From positions 1 through 33,300 of the forward strand of contig JAMPAQ010000009.1 of the NCBI GenBank assembly GCA_023667145.1: DNA of 33,300 bases, read 5' to 3'. The position numbers were made by a program, and so were the translations under genes. Positions 7,715 to 16,448 of the stretch are shown piece by piece. How positions within the stretch are numbered: position 1 is the first letter of the stretch; each line of letters starts with the position of its first letter. The DNA is from Pseudoflavonifractor sp. (GTDB lineage Bacteria; Bacteroidota; Bacteroidia; Bacteroidales; Muribaculaceae). Under the pieces are notes generated by a model, which made no database searches, had not been told where the DNA came from, and worked only from the letters and a program-made list of their open reading frames with translations.

Positions 7715-9187
7715 TCAGGCGTTCTCGAGAGCAGCGGCCATGTGGGCTGCTGCGCGTCGACCGTCGCCCATGGCGAGAATCACAGTCGCACCGCCGCGCA
7801 CGATGTCGCCGCCGGCGTAGATGTCGTCGATTGACGACCTCATTGTCTCATCGTTGACGACGATTGTGCCACGGCGTGACACCTCAAGGGCGGGAATCGA
7901 GTTGGGAATAAGCGGGTTAGGCGATACGCCTACGCTTACAATCACCAGGTCGACGGGTATCTCCTCGACCGCGCCCTCTACGGGTATGGGAGAGCGGCGT
8001 CCCGATGCGTCAGGTTCGCCAAGTTCCATGCGCTGCACCACCATCGAGCACACGCGTCCCTTGTCATCGCCACGGTATTCGAGCGGATTGTTCAGGGTCA
8101 GGAACTCCACACCCTCCTCCTTAGCGTGTTTAACCTCCTCGGCACGTGCCGGCATCTCGGCCTCGCTGCGGCGGTAGACGACCATAGCCTTCTCTGCTCC
8201 CATGCGGCGGGCTGTGCGCACGGAGTCCATCGCCGTATTTCCACCCCCGATGATTGCCACATTGCGTCCTTTAAGCACCGGGGTATCGCCCTCGCGTCCG
8301 GCCTCCATGAGGTTGACGCGGGTAAGGTACTCGTTGCTCGACATGACCCCTATGAGGTTTTCGCCGGGTATACCCATGAAGCGGGGTAGTCCGGCCCCTG
8401 ATGCCACGAATATGCCCTTGTAGCCCATCTCAAGCAGGTCATCGTAGCTGAGAGTCTTGCCAATGATGCAATCCTTTACAAACTTGACTCCGAGAGAGCG
8501 CAGTCCGTCAATCTCGACATCAACCACCGCGTTGGGCAGTCGGAACTCGGGTATACCGTATTTTAGCACACCGCCTATTTCGTGGAGCGCCTCGTAGACG
8601 GTCACGTCGTAACCGCGCTTGATCATGTCGCCGGCAAATGACAGTCCGGCGGGTCCTGAGCCTACCACGGCAATCTTGATGCCGTTGGACGGGATTGTCG
8701 CCTGTGGTAGCGCGTCGCATGGGGGATTGAGCCGCTCGTTGTCTGCGGCAAACCGCTCAAGGTAGCCTATGGCCACCGCCGGTTTTTTCATCTTGAGGTA
8801 GATGCAGCGGCTCTCGCACTGCTTCTCTTGCGGGCATACGCGGCCACATACCGCCGGTAGCGCCGATGTCTCTTTGAGCACGACCGCCGCGTCGTGGAAG
8901 TGACCGCGCTGTATGTTCTTGATAAACCCCGGGATGTTGATGCTCACCGGGCATCCCTCCATACACTGCGGGTCGGGACAGTCCATGCAACGTGTGGCCT
9001 CAAGCACGGCCTCCTCGGCACTCAGTCCCTGGTTGACCTCCTCATTGCAGGTCACGCGGTAGGCCGGGTCAAGTTCCGGCATCTTTACACGTGGTATGGC
9101 CGTGCGCTCCTTGGCGCCCATGGCCTTGCGCAATTCCTCGCGCCACTCGGCATCACGCGGAGCCGATGTATTCTTTATATCGCTCAT
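7715..9187 (-). CDS. nfnL: NfnL, large subunit of NADH-dependent reduced ferredoxin:NADP+ oxidoreductase (gltD-like)
   Basis: A 490-residue flavoprotein. With NfnS it couples NADPH, NAD+ and ferredoxin by flavin-based electron bifurcation in the cytoplasm. The N-terminal domain has two cysteine sets for [4Fe-4S] clusters (Cys67, 70, 75, 79 and Cys114, 118, 124, 128). An FAD Rossmann motif GSGPAG is at 176-181 and an NADP(H)-binding motif GGGNTA at 314-319. A closing GGDIVRGGATVILAMGDG segment is typical of glutamate-synthase small-subunit-like proteins. Such proteins are often annotated as glutamate synthase subunit beta, but no gltB-like large subunit is present. The upstream neighbour, 26 bases away, is the matching NfnS, which supports the Nfn (or archaeal SudAB-like) assignment. 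Start ATG 9187 gives the usual N-terminal helix. Confidence 0.9.
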   Translation of the reverse strand: MSDIKNTSAPRDAEWREELRKAMGAKERTAIPRVKMPELDPAYRVTCNEEVNQGLSAEEAVLEATRCMDCPDPQCMEGCPVSINIPGFIKNIQRGHFHDAAVVLKETSALPAVCGRVCPQEKQCESRCIYLKMKKPAVAIGYLERFAADNERLNPPCDALPQATIPSNGIKIAVVGSGPAGLSFAGDMIKRGYDVTVYEALHEIGGVLKYGIPEFRLPNAVVDVEIDGLRSLGVKFVKDCIIGKTLSYDDLLEMGYKGIFVASGAGLPRFMGIPGENLIGVMSSNEYLTRVNLMEAGREGDTPVLKGRNVAIIGGGNTAMDSVRTARRMGAEKAMVVYRRSEAEMPARAEEVKHAKEEGVEFLTLNNPLEYRGDDKGRVCSMVVQRMELGEPDASGRRSPIPVEGAVEEIPVDLVIVSVGVSPNPLIPNSIPALEVSRRGTIVVNDETMRSSIDDIYAGGDIVRGGATVILAMGDGRRAAAHMAAALENA

Positions 9188-9213
9188 GATTGATAGTCTG
9201 TGATGAAAGGTTG

Positions 9214-9996
9214 TTAATTATAGGAGCGAAGCCGCATCAGCATCTCGTCAAAATCGACCTGGTGCGCGTCAAATTCCGGCCCGTCGATACACACGAAGCG
9301 TGTCTTGCCCCCGACAGTGATGCGGCACGCGCCACACATCCCGGTACCGTCAACCATGATGGTGTTGAGCGAGCACATGGTCGGTATGTCATATTTCTTG
9401 GTGAGCAGCGACACAAACTTCATCATTATAGCCGGACCGATGGTCACTACCAGATCGACGCGCTCGCGCTTTATCACCTCCTCGACACCGTTGGTGACAA
9501 GTCCCTTGGTGCCGTATGAGCCATCGTCGGTCATGATGATGACCTCGTCGGAGTAGGGGAGCACTTGCTCCTCAAGGATGATGAGGTCCTTGGTACGCGC
9601 AGCCAGCACGGTTATCACGCGGTTGCCGGCCTGTTTCATCGCCTTGATGATGGGGAGCAGGGGAGCCACACCCACGCCTCCTCCGCAGCACACGACCGTG
9701 CCGACTTTCTCGATGTGGGTAGCCTGACCCAAGGGACCCACGACATCGGTCAGCTCATCGCCCACGTTGAGGGCGCATATCTTGCCCGATGACAGTCCGA
9801 CTTCCTGCACCACCAGGGTGATTGTACCCTGCTGGGGGGCAGCGTCGGCTATGGTGAGGGGGATGCGTTCCCCTTTCTCGCCGACGCGTACAATCACGAA
9901 GTGTCCCGGCTTGCGCGATCGGGCAATCATCGGAGCCTCCACGACGAGTTTCACTACTTTCTCTGAGAAGTGCTCCTTTTCGACTATTTTATTCAT
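9214..9996 (-). CDS. nfnS: NfnS, small subunit of NADH-dependent reduced ferredoxin:NADP+ oxidoreductase
   Basis: A 260-residue ferredoxin-NADP reductase-like protein. An FAD-binding beta-barrel carries RIPLTI at 44-49. The nucleotide-binding domain has CCGGGVGVAP at 103-112. The C-terminal [2Fe-2S] region has Cys208, a GTGMCGAC motif with Cys221 and Cys224, and Cys236. The segment FVCIDGPEFDAHQVDF near the C-terminus is characteristic of NfnS/SudB rather than of dihydroorotate dehydrogenase electron-transfer subunits (PyrK). It is the first gene of a two-gene operon with nfnL. The complex regenerates NADPH or reduced ferredoxin according to redox state, a common need of fermenting anaerobes. 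Confidence 0.9.
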   Translation of the reverse strand: MNKIVEKEHFSEKVVKLVVEAPMIARSRKPGHFVIVRVGEKGERIPLTIADAAPQQGTITLVVQEVGLSSGKICALNVGDELTDVVGPLGQATHIEKVGTVVCCGGGVGVAPLLPIIKAMKQAGNRVITVLAARTKDLIILEEQVLPYSDEVIIMTDDGSYGTKGLVTNGVEEVIKRERVDLVVTIGPAIMMKFVSLLTKKYDIPTMCSLNTIMVDGTGMCGACRITVGGKTRFVCIDGPEFDAHQVDFDEMLMRLRSYN

Positions 9997-10036
9997 AGAT
10001 TGTGATTATTGAGAATTACCGAATATTGAATAGTTA

Positions 10037-10044
10037 CAAAGTTA
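10037..10044 (-). promoter_or_regulatory. -7 box of the nfnSL promoter
   Basis: TAACTTTG reads on the minus strand from 10044 to 10037, a perfect TAnnTTTG. No TTTG-like -33 element is seen at the expected spacing. The leader to ATG 9996 would be about 35 bases. The box lies downstream of the terminator at 10096-10127, so nfnSL is transcribed independently of the small-RNA candidate. Confidence 0.5.
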
Positions 10045-10089
10045 CATAGAAAATCTCTAAAATGTCATCAGTACCCTAATAAAAACCGA

Positions 10090-10220
10090 ATAAAAAACCG
10101 CACCCTTTATCTCAAAAGAGTGCGGTTATTCATTCATTCTGCAACTGATAAGGTTATTAATGTGCTTTCCACGCAGACTTAATCAATCTGATTCCTGTAA
10201 TTATTATATAATGTATCTTA
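10090..10220 (-). ncRNA. Candidate small non-coding RNA of about 130 nt
   Basis: The minus strand here has a perfect -7 box TAACTTTG (10234-10227) and, about 130 bases on, a strong intrinsic terminator (10127-10092), with no plausible open reading frame between them. The predicted RNA would start near 10220. It contains a small AATCA-GAT-TGATT hairpin and a possible TCTGC/GCAGA long-range stem. A -33 TTTG is not visible, which weakens the call. I could not match it to a known family: no SRP, tmRNA or RNase P signature is seen, and 6S RNA cannot be excluded. It lies between divergently transcribed nfnSL and the glycosidase operon. Confidence 0.4.
10092..10127 (-). terminator. Strong intrinsic terminator, minus strand
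   Basis: AACCGCAC (10096-10103) pairs with GTGCGGTT (10120-10127). An inner CTTT/AAAG pairing (10105-10108 and 10115-10118) follows a single mismatch. On the minus strand the stem is followed directly by TTTTTT. No annotated gene upstream uses it, which points to a short independent transcript. Confidence 0.75.
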
Positions 10221-10234
10221 GTGACGCAAAGTTA

Positions 10235-10448
10235 ATGTCACCTTTTATTATATCCATGCGCTGGTAAAGTGAAAGTAAACGTGTGTAATATGTAATATGT
10301 TGAGTGATAGCGATTAATTGTGTGTAGATATGCCACAAAAAGTAAATCGGATTCTCACTGCCTGACCGGCTATGCGAGCCTCGCGTGCCCATGTCATAAG
10401 GCTGTGTGATGTCTTGTCGATATGCGTCAGCGCTTTTTCCATTCCCGA
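10235..10448. other. Intergenic region with no recognised feature
   Basis: A 62-codon minus-strand frame spanning 10204-10392 shows no protein-like pattern and overlaps the small-RNA promoter box. I see no convincing gene, repeat or hairpin here. Confidence 0.5.
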
Positions 10449-10481
10449 TTGGCCGTATTATTCAAAAATTTCCTATCTTAG
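10449..10481 (+). promoter_or_regulatory. Promoter of the glycosidase operon
   Basis: TTGG at 10449-10452 is followed after 21 bases by TATCTTAG at 10474-10481. The second element differs from TAnnTTTG at one position. The start codon is at 10526, leaving a leader of about 38 bases. Confidence 0.5.
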
Positions 10482-10525
10482 TGTCACGAAACAATATATT
10501 GTAACCTCACCATAAGATTCAAGAG

Positions 10526-13234
10526 ATGAAAAAGGCCCGTTTGATGATTGCGGCGACGACAGCCGCCATGGTCGGTGGCGGCTGTGCGCAGAAAAGCCCC
10601 GAGACCGATGTGATTTTTTCTTCTGACCAATACACCGTTTATACCGACAGGGTGGTGCAGGGCGACTTCACGGCGCGTGCGGTCAGTCCGTTGGAGATAG
10701 TGACCGACTACAAGAGTCCCGAGACGTCGGCTGCGTCATCGCTCGTTCATTTCCGCTTCTCGCTCAACAGCCGTGACAACGAGCTTGCCCCGGGCATGAG
10801 CCACACGGCGCTCATAGGCGACAGCGACAGTGACGACGCGGTCTATTCGTTTGGCAAGCTGCTCGCCCTTGAGGAGCGCCTTGACGATGAGGCCAAGGGT
10901 GGCGAGCTTCCCAAGGACACGAAGTGGACTGTCAAGGTCGACATGCGGCCTGTGTTGGCGGCATTCAAGGCCGACGGATATTATGTGACCGTCACGGGTG
11001 ACACCATCTATCAGGATGACTTCAAGGGGCTGTGGGTGGCCGGAAGTGTCGACCCGCTCAACTGGGACTTTGACAATCTCTATGGCAAGCATGATTGGAA
11101 GCTGGCCGACCGAGGTGATGGCATCTATACGGTGACACTCACTGTCAATCCCACTACTGACCGTCCCTCCGACCCCACCGGGTGGAAAGTCGAGGCTGTC
11201 GACAAGCGTTTCCCCGTCTATTCCTCAGGCCAGGTGCTTGTCGATGCACTTTATAACATGGCCATCGCCGACATAGCGAGTGACATCCGTCCCGATGACA
11301 CCTATCGCGCCGGCGCGGCGTGGGATGGTGTCTGGACCCGCGATGTGGCTTATTCCATATATCTGTCGCTCGCCTACCTCGACCCGCAGCGGTCGATGAA
11401 CAGTCTGCGTGCCAAGGTCAAGGATGGCCGCATAGTGCAGGATACGGGTACTGGCGGCTCATGGCCAGTGTCGAGCGACCGCGTCGTGTGGGCGATTGGC
11501 GCATGGGAGATATACAAGGTGACCGGCGACAAGGAGTGGCTTGCCGAGGCTTACAAGGTGATAGCCACTACACTCGACGATGACATGGTGATGGTGTGGA
11601 ATCCCGAGCGCAAGATGATGCGCGGTGAGCAGAGCTACCTCGATTGGCGCGAGCAGACCTACCCCAAGTGGATGCAGCCCAAGGATATCTACGAGTCGAT
11701 GTGCCTCGGTACCAATGTGGTCTTTGCCGAGACATTTGCCATAATGGCCCGCATGGCCGATGAACTCGCTCTCACCGATGGCACCCGCGACAAGTATGCC
11801 GATATGGCAAGCACACTGCGGGAGTCGGTCAACAGCAATCTGTGGATTCCCAATCTCGGATACTACAGCGAGTACCTGTATGGCGGAGTGTACCCCATAC
11901 AGTCACAGACGACCGACAATCTCGGACAGGCGCTCAGCGTGTTGTTTGATGTGGCTACCCCCGAGATAGCCGCGTCGGTCATTTCCAAGACCCCGGTCAA
12001 TCTCTACGGTACCTCGTCGGTGTTCCCCCAGCAGCCCGATACGCGTCCCTATCACAATGATGCTGTCTGGCCGTTTGTCCAGGCTTATTGGAATCTTGCC
12101 GCCGCCAAGGCTGGCAACATGCAGGCGTTCAGCGCCGGACTCTCGGCCATCTATCGTGCCGCCGCCATGTTTGGAACTGATAAGGAGCTTTTTGTCTCCT
12201 CCAACGGTGACTACCGTGGTACTGCCGTCAACTCCGATGCACAGTTGTGGAGCGCAACCGGCAGCGCGGCCATGATATTCCGCGTCATAGCCGGCATGGA
12301 GTTTACCCCTGCTGGAATCGACTTCAGGCCGTTTGTACCCGCCGCGCTCTCAGGCGACAAGACCATCTCGGGCTTTCGCTATCGCGATGCCGTGCTGTCC
12401 ATCACCGTCAAGGGTACGGGGTCAGAGATAGAGTCGTTTATGATTGATGGCAACAAGGTGGAGACACCTCATCTGCCTGGTGACCTCACCGGCGAGCACA
12501 CGGTGGATATTGCCATGGCCGACAATGCCATCGAGCAGCACGCCATCAACCGCATACCGCAGGCGTGGATGCCATCGACCCCTGTGGTCGCATGGCTCGC
12601 ACCCCGTGAGGCCGACATACGGAACTTTGGTGACGATATGGCCTATGGAATCTATCTCAACGGAGTCTTTGAGGAGCAGATAAAGAGCCGCACCTACAAG
12701 CTCTATGATGCCAAGTCATACACTGTGGTCGATATAGTCCCCGTCAAGGAGGAGCGCTGGTCTGGTTTCACCATGATGCCATACGAGTATATCCCCGACG
12801 GGTCATTGACCATTATTCAGGCCGAGCAGGTGGCTGATGCCGGCACGTCATTGATTGCCGACAAGGCAAAGGCTGCACGGTTTGTCGAGATAACCCGTGA
12901 GCGCAACACCCGCCTTGAGTTCAAAGTCGAGGTGGCCGACAAAGGTACCTATTTTATCGACTTCCGCTATGCCAACGGCTCGGGCCCGATAAACACCGAG
13001 AACAAGTGTGCGCTCCGCACCCTCGTGGTCAACGGCAAGGTAGCCGGGCCGGTGGTGATGCCGCAGCGCGGGATAGGGGAATGGCTGTCGACCGGCATGA
13101 GCAACATGGTTACCGTCGAACTCAACGAGGGTGCCAACACTATCTCGCTGGAGTATCTCACCCCCTGGAACATAAACATGAACGGAGAGGTCAACACGGC
13201 TCTTGTCGACTATATGCGCATAATCAAAAAATGA
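10526..13234 (+). CDS. Lipoprotein six-hairpin glycosidase-like enzyme
   Basis: A 902-residue predicted lipoprotein. The signal sequence ends in VGGGC with Cys20 as the lipid site; the lipobox is suboptimal. The N-terminal 220 residues look like a beta-rich domain. From about 230 to 640 the sequence has the look of an (alpha/alpha)6 barrel, with WDGVWTRD near 265-272, a DTGTGGSWPVSSDRVVWAIG stretch, and HNDAVWPFVQAYWNLAAAKAG in the second half. Repeated helix-ending Trp/Asp/Glu motifs of this kind occur in glycoside hydrolases of the six-hairpin superfamily. I cannot assign a GH family or the catalytic acids with confidence. The C-terminal 130 residues resemble a CBM6/35-type beta-sandwich (TYFIDFRYANGSG and EGANTISLEY). 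It sits 4 bases before a SusA-like GH13 gene, so an alpha-glucan substrate is the likeliest inference. Confidence 0.75.
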   Translation: MKKARLMIAATTAAMVGGGCAQKSPETDVIFSSDQYTVYTDRVVQGDFTARAVSPLEIVTDYKSPETSAASSLVHFRFSLNSRDNELAPGMSHTALIGDSDSDDAVYSFGKLLALEERLDDEAKGGELPKDTKWTVKVDMRPVLAAFKADGYYVTVTGDTIYQDDFKGLWVAGSVDPLNWDFDNLYGKHDWKLADRGDGIYTVTLTVNPTTDRPSDPTGWKVEAVDKRFPVYSSGQVLVDALYNMAIADIASDIRPDDTYRAGAAWDGVWTRDVAYSIYLSLAYLDPQRSMNSLRAKVKDGRIVQDTGTGGSWPVSSDRVVWAIGAWEIYKVTGDKEWLAEAYKVIATTLDDDMVMVWNPERKMMRGEQSYLDWREQTYPKWMQPKDIYESMCLGTNVVFAETFAIMARMADELALTDGTRDKYADMASTLRESVNSNLWIPNLGYYSEYLYGGVYPIQSQTTDNLGQALSVLFDVATPEIAASVISKTPVNLYGTSSVFPQQPDTRPYHNDAVWPFVQAYWNLAAAKAGNMQAFSAGLSAIYRAAAMFGTDKELFVSSNGDYRGTAVNSDAQLWSATGSAAMIFRVIAGMEFTPAGIDFRPFVPAALSGDKTISGFRYRDAVLSITVKGTGSEIESFMIDGNKVETPHLPGDLTGEHTVDIAMADNAIEQHAINRIPQAWMPSTPVVAWLAPREADIRNFGDDMAYGIYLNGVFEEQIKSRTYKLYDAKSYTVVDIVPVKEERWSGFTMMPYEYIPDGSLTIIQAEQVADAGTSLIADKAKAARFVEITRERNTRLEFKVEVADKGTYFIDFRYANGSGPINTENKCALRTLVVNGKVAGPVVMPQRGIGEWLSTGMSNMVTVELNEGANTISLEYLTPWNINMNGEVNTALVDYMRIIKK

Positions 13235-13238
13235 TATT

Positions 13239-15113
13239 ATGAGACGATTGATTCTGACACTTTCGGCCATGCTGATGATGGTCACCGGCATGACGGCTGC
13301 ACGCCGCTTGCAGATTGAAGATGTAAATCCGCTCTATTGGTGGGTGGGCATGGCAAATGACACTCTTCAGGTGATGCTCCGGGGCGATGGCATACGCGAT
13401 GCTGCTGTCAAGGCCGACTATCCCGGTGTGAGGCTTGTCGATGACGTGCGTACCGACAGCCCTAACTACCGCATACTTTATTTTGTAATCTCGCCTGACA
13501 CCCGTCCCGGAACGATGGATATAACCCTCGACCTCAAGGGTCGCAAGGCTACCGTCCCCTACGAGTTGCGGGCACGTGACGGCAAGCCGGGTGCAGCCGG
13601 GTTTGACTCGTCAGACGTGTTGTATCTCATTATGCCCGACCGTTTTGCCGACGGCGACACCACCAATAATGAGGTCGCGTCCTTAGTCAATCGCGCACCT
13701 GTCGACCGGTCGAGCAACCATGCGCGTCACGGTGGCGACATCAAGGGCATGCGCGATCATCTTGATTATGTTGACTCGCTCGGAGTCACGGCTATCTGGG
13801 TGAATCCCGTCCTCGAAAATGATATGCCCGGCGGTTCTTATCACGGATACGCCACCACTGATTATTACAGGATTGACCCCCGGTTTGGCTCTAATGAGGA
13901 ATGGAATGAGTTTGTCGCCGCATGTCATGACCGTGGCATAAAAGTGGTGATGGATATGATATTCAACCATTCGGGCAGCGGGCATCCATGGTTTGGCGAC
14001 CGTCCGTTCAATGACTGGTTCAACTTTGCCGACGGATACGTCCAGACCAACTATCGGCTCTCGACCCTGCATGACCCGTATGTCAGCGACTATGACAAGC
14101 GGCGCACCGTCGATGGATGGTTTGTCGAGGCTATGCCCGACCTCAACCAGCGCAACCCGCATCTGATGAAATACCTCATCCAGAACTCAATCTGGTGGAT
14201 TGAATCGTCAAAGATTGACGGCATACGCATGGATACCCATCCGTATGCTGACTTTGACGGTATGGCGCGGTGGATTGCCGAGGTCATGCGTCAATATCCC
14301 GGTTACAATATCGTGGGTGAGTGTTGGTATGGGTCAGAGGGTGGCGAGGCTTTCTGGCAAAAGGACTCGTACGTCAACCGCAAGGGCAACTCCAACCTGC
14401 CAACGGTGATGGACTTTGTACTCTCAATCAAGGGTCGCGATGCCTTTTCGGGACAGACCGACCGTCTGTCGGGTCTCAATGACATATATGACCATCTCGC
14501 GCTCGACTATCTGTTTCCCAATCCGCAGAATATCCTAACGTTCCTTGACAATCACGATACCGACCGATTCCTCCTCTCAGAACCCAACTCGCTTGGATGG
14601 TGGAAACAGGCCATGGCATTCCTGCTTACATCTCGCGGTATACCGCAGATATATTATGGTACAGAGATACTGATGAATGGCTCACGCGCCGATGGCGGGG
14701 ATGGGAATGTGCGCCGTGATATACCCGGTGGTTTCCCCGGTGACAGCATCAGTGTCTTCACATCCGCCGGCCGTTCGCCCAAGCAGGAGGAGGCGCACGC
14801 GTTTCTCACGCGGTTGCTCAACTGGCGCAAGGGGAACGATGTCATAGCCCGGGGCTCACTCAAGCACTTCATGCCGGAGCAAGGTGTCTATACCTATGAG
14901 CGCCGTCTTGGTGACAACAGTGTTGTCGTGATGATGAACGGTAACGATGCCCCGGTCAACATATCCATGGCCCCGACTGCCGAGGTGCTTCCCGTCGGTT
15001 CGCGGTGGCACGACATGTTGTCAGACACTATACTTGAGATTACTCCCGAGATGGAGTTTGGCCCTCGTGCGTTGTACATCCTTGACCATCGCGAGGATGA
15101 CGTGACCAAGTGA
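13239..15113 (+). CDS. GH13 neopullulanase/alpha-amylase, SusA-like
   Basis: A 624-residue periplasmic enzyme expected to hydrolyse maltooligosaccharides or pullulan-type alpha-glucans. The signal peptide is residues 1-20. An N-terminal cyclomaltodextrinase-type beta domain spans about 24-112. The GH13 barrel shows region I DMIFNH (239-244), region II GIRMDTHPY with nucleophile Asp332, region III GECWYG with acid/base Glu361, and region IV LDNHDTDR with Asp440. Motif VLYLIMPDRFADGD and the short beta C-terminal domain fit the neopullulanase/SusA group (B. thetaiotaomicron SusA is of similar length). It starts 4 bases after the preceding glycosidase gene, which suggests translational coupling and joint action. 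No susB, susC, susD or susR homologue is nearby, so the gene symbol is withheld. Confidence 0.92.
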   Translation: MRRLILTLSAMLMMVTGMTAARRLQIEDVNPLYWWVGMANDTLQVMLRGDGIRDAAVKADYPGVRLVDDVRTDSPNYRILYFVISPDTRPGTMDITLDLKGRKATVPYELRARDGKPGAAGFDSSDVLYLIMPDRFADGDTTNNEVASLVNRAPVDRSSNHARHGGDIKGMRDHLDYVDSLGVTAIWVNPVLENDMPGGSYHGYATTDYYRIDPRFGSNEEWNEFVAACHDRGIKVVMDMIFNHSGSGHPWFGDRPFNDWFNFADGYVQTNYRLSTLHDPYVSDYDKRRTVDGWFVEAMPDLNQRNPHLMKYLIQNSIWWIESSKIDGIRMDTHPYADFDGMARWIAEVMRQYPGYNIVGECWYGSEGGEAFWQKDSYVNRKGNSNLPTVMDFVLSIKGRDAFSGQTDRLSGLNDIYDHLALDYLFPNPQNILTFLDNHDTDRFLLSEPNSLGWWKQAMAFLLTSRGIPQIYYGTEILMNGSRADGGDGNVRRDIPGGFPGDSISVFTSAGRSPKQEEAHAFLTRLLNWRKGNDVIARGSLKHFMPEQGVYTYERRLGDNSVVVMMNGNDAPVNISMAPTAEVLPVGSRWHDMLSDTILEITPEMEFGPRALYILDHREDDVTK

Positions 15114-15129
15114 GGCTCATATTCTGATT

Positions 15130-15636
15130 ATGAAACGTATAGGTATACTGTCAGATACTCATTCATGCTGGGATGACCGTTATGCGACCCATTTTGCCGG
15201 GTGTGACGAAATATGGCACGCCGGCGATGTGGGTGATATCGACATCATACGCCATCTTGAGGATGTTGCCCCGGTGGTGCGTGCCGTGTCAGGCAATATT
15301 GACCATGGCATGGTGTGTAGGCGGTGTCCCGAGTCGCTCGATTTTACCATCGAGGACGTGCATGTGTGGATGACCCATATAGGCGGCTACCCCGGGAGAT
15401 ATGCCCCCGGGGTAGCCCAACTTTTGCGCGACAAAGGCGTTAATCTGATGGTGACCGGCCACAGCCATATCCTCAAGGTCATGTGGGACAAGCAGCTCAA
15501 CCTGTTGCATGTCAATCCCGGAGCTGCCGGATACCACGGTTGGCAAAAGGTACGTACCCTCGTGCGGCTTGTCATCGACGGGGTTGCGATGCGGGACCTT
15601 GAGGTCATCGAGCTTGGCCGTCATCGTGCCGATTGA
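15130..15636 (+). CDS. YfcE/MJ0936-family metallophosphoesterase
   Basis: A 168-residue cytoplasmic calcineurin-like phosphoesterase. The metal-binding signatures are in order: DTH (9-11), AGDVGD, GNID, THIGGYPG and GHSH. Length and motif spacing fit the YfcE/MJ0936 group, which hydrolyses phosphodiester model substrates; the physiological substrate is unknown. It starts 16 bases after the SusA-like gene and is probably cotranscribed, though a functional link to starch use is not evident. Confidence 0.9.
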   Translation: MKRIGILSDTHSCWDDRYATHFAGCDEIWHAGDVGDIDIIRHLEDVAPVVRAVSGNIDHGMVCRRCPESLDFTIEDVHVWMTHIGGYPGRYAPGVAQLLRDKGVNLMVTGHSHILKVMWDKQLNLLHVNPGAAGYHGWQKVRTLVRLVIDGVAMRDLEVIELGRHRAD

Positions 15637-15681
15637 CGCGGCGAACGGATAGACTTATATAATTATAGTATGAGATATTGG

Positions 15682-16191
15682 ATGATGAAAAGGCTGTTTA
15701 TATTTTGTGCGCTTGTCGCGGCTTTGGCTGTGACAGGTTGCAAGACCAACGAGAAGAATTACCGTGCGGCCTATGAGATGGCGCGTCAGAATGAGCGTGC
15801 GGGGATAGACTCGACAATCTATGAGAAGATTCGCCGTGAGGCCCGACCCTCGACCCTTGATGTCGATGGTCGCACGCTGCCTGTGCTGACTGTTGCCGTG
15901 AGATTAACTCCCGGTGATGATGCCGTCAAGCGGTTATATCCCTATTGCGTGGCTGTGGCCCAGTTCAAGCAGCTTTTTAATGCCCGAGCCATGGTTAAGC
16001 GTCTGCGCGACAACGGTTATGTCGCTTTCCTTGTCGAGAATCGTGAGCCGCTATATTATGTCATAGCCGGTGGTGCATATGCACCTGATGAGGCGATAAG
16101 TGTCTTTGACCGCATCTCGTCTGACGGGTCTGTCGTGTTGCGGGAGCCATACCCGTTTATCCTTCGACCTGTGGGAGTCTCGGCTCGCTGA
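15682..16191 (+). CDS. SPOR-domain lipoprotein
   Basis: A 169-residue predicted lipoprotein. The signal ends in VTGC with Cys20 as the lipid attachment site. Residues about 80-165 form a SPOR-like domain (YCVAVAQFKQLFNARAMVKR, then YYVIAGGAYAPDEAISVFD), the fold that binds denuded glycan strands of septal peptidoglycan. An upstream in-frame ATG at 15670 would add four residues before MMKRL; the start at 15682 gives a cleaner signal sequence. The gene is 45 bases downstream of the phosphoesterase and may share its transcript. A role in cell division or envelope maintenance is inferred from the domain. Confidence 0.75.
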   Translation: MMKRLFIFCALVAALAVTGCKTNEKNYRAAYEMARQNERAGIDSTIYEKIRREARPSTLDVDGRTLPVLTVAVRLTPGDDAVKRLYPYCVAVAQFKQLFNARAMVKRLRDNGYVAFLVENREPLYYVIAGGAYAPDEAISVFDRISSDGSVVLREPYPFILRPVGVSAR

Positions 16192-16281
16192 TGTTGTCGC
16201 GTGTCGGCTATCCCTCATTGTTGATGCTGTCGCGATTGACTATCATTCTTTGCTGATTTTGGTCGTAAATCCAAATAAGGA

Positions 16282-16307
16282 CTCGTCTGTCGGCTACGTC
16301 AGGCGAG
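16282..16307 (+). terminator. Candidate terminator downstream of the SPOR lipoprotein
   Basis: CTCGTCTG (16282-16289) pairs with CAGGCGAG (16300-16307), 8 base pairs including one G-U, with a 10-base loop. It is followed by ACCCTTTATT, a weak T-rich tail. It lies about 90 bases after the stop codon. Confidence 0.35.
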
Positions 16308-16410
16308 ACCCTTTATTCTGAACCTATACCGTTGTTTCAAGGCATAAGTTACCTTTATAAACATCTGCAAGCGTAGATAAAACAAAAATTTTATTATTTT
16401 TACAAAAACA

Positions 16411-16442
16411 TTTGGATATGACAAAAATTTAGCATATATTTG
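16411..16442 (+). promoter_or_regulatory. Orphan consensus Bacteroidetes promoter
   Basis: TTTG at 16411-16414, a 20-base spacer and TATATTTG at 16435-16442 match the consensus exactly. No plus-strand gene follows; the next gene downstream is on the opposite strand. Transcription would start near 16449. Confidence 0.6.
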
Positions 16443-16448
16443 AATTGA

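Noticed and set aside
7715-9187. Glutamate synthase small subunit (GltD)
   Set aside because: No large subunit gene is present. The adjacent gene is a clear NfnS, so NfnL fits better.
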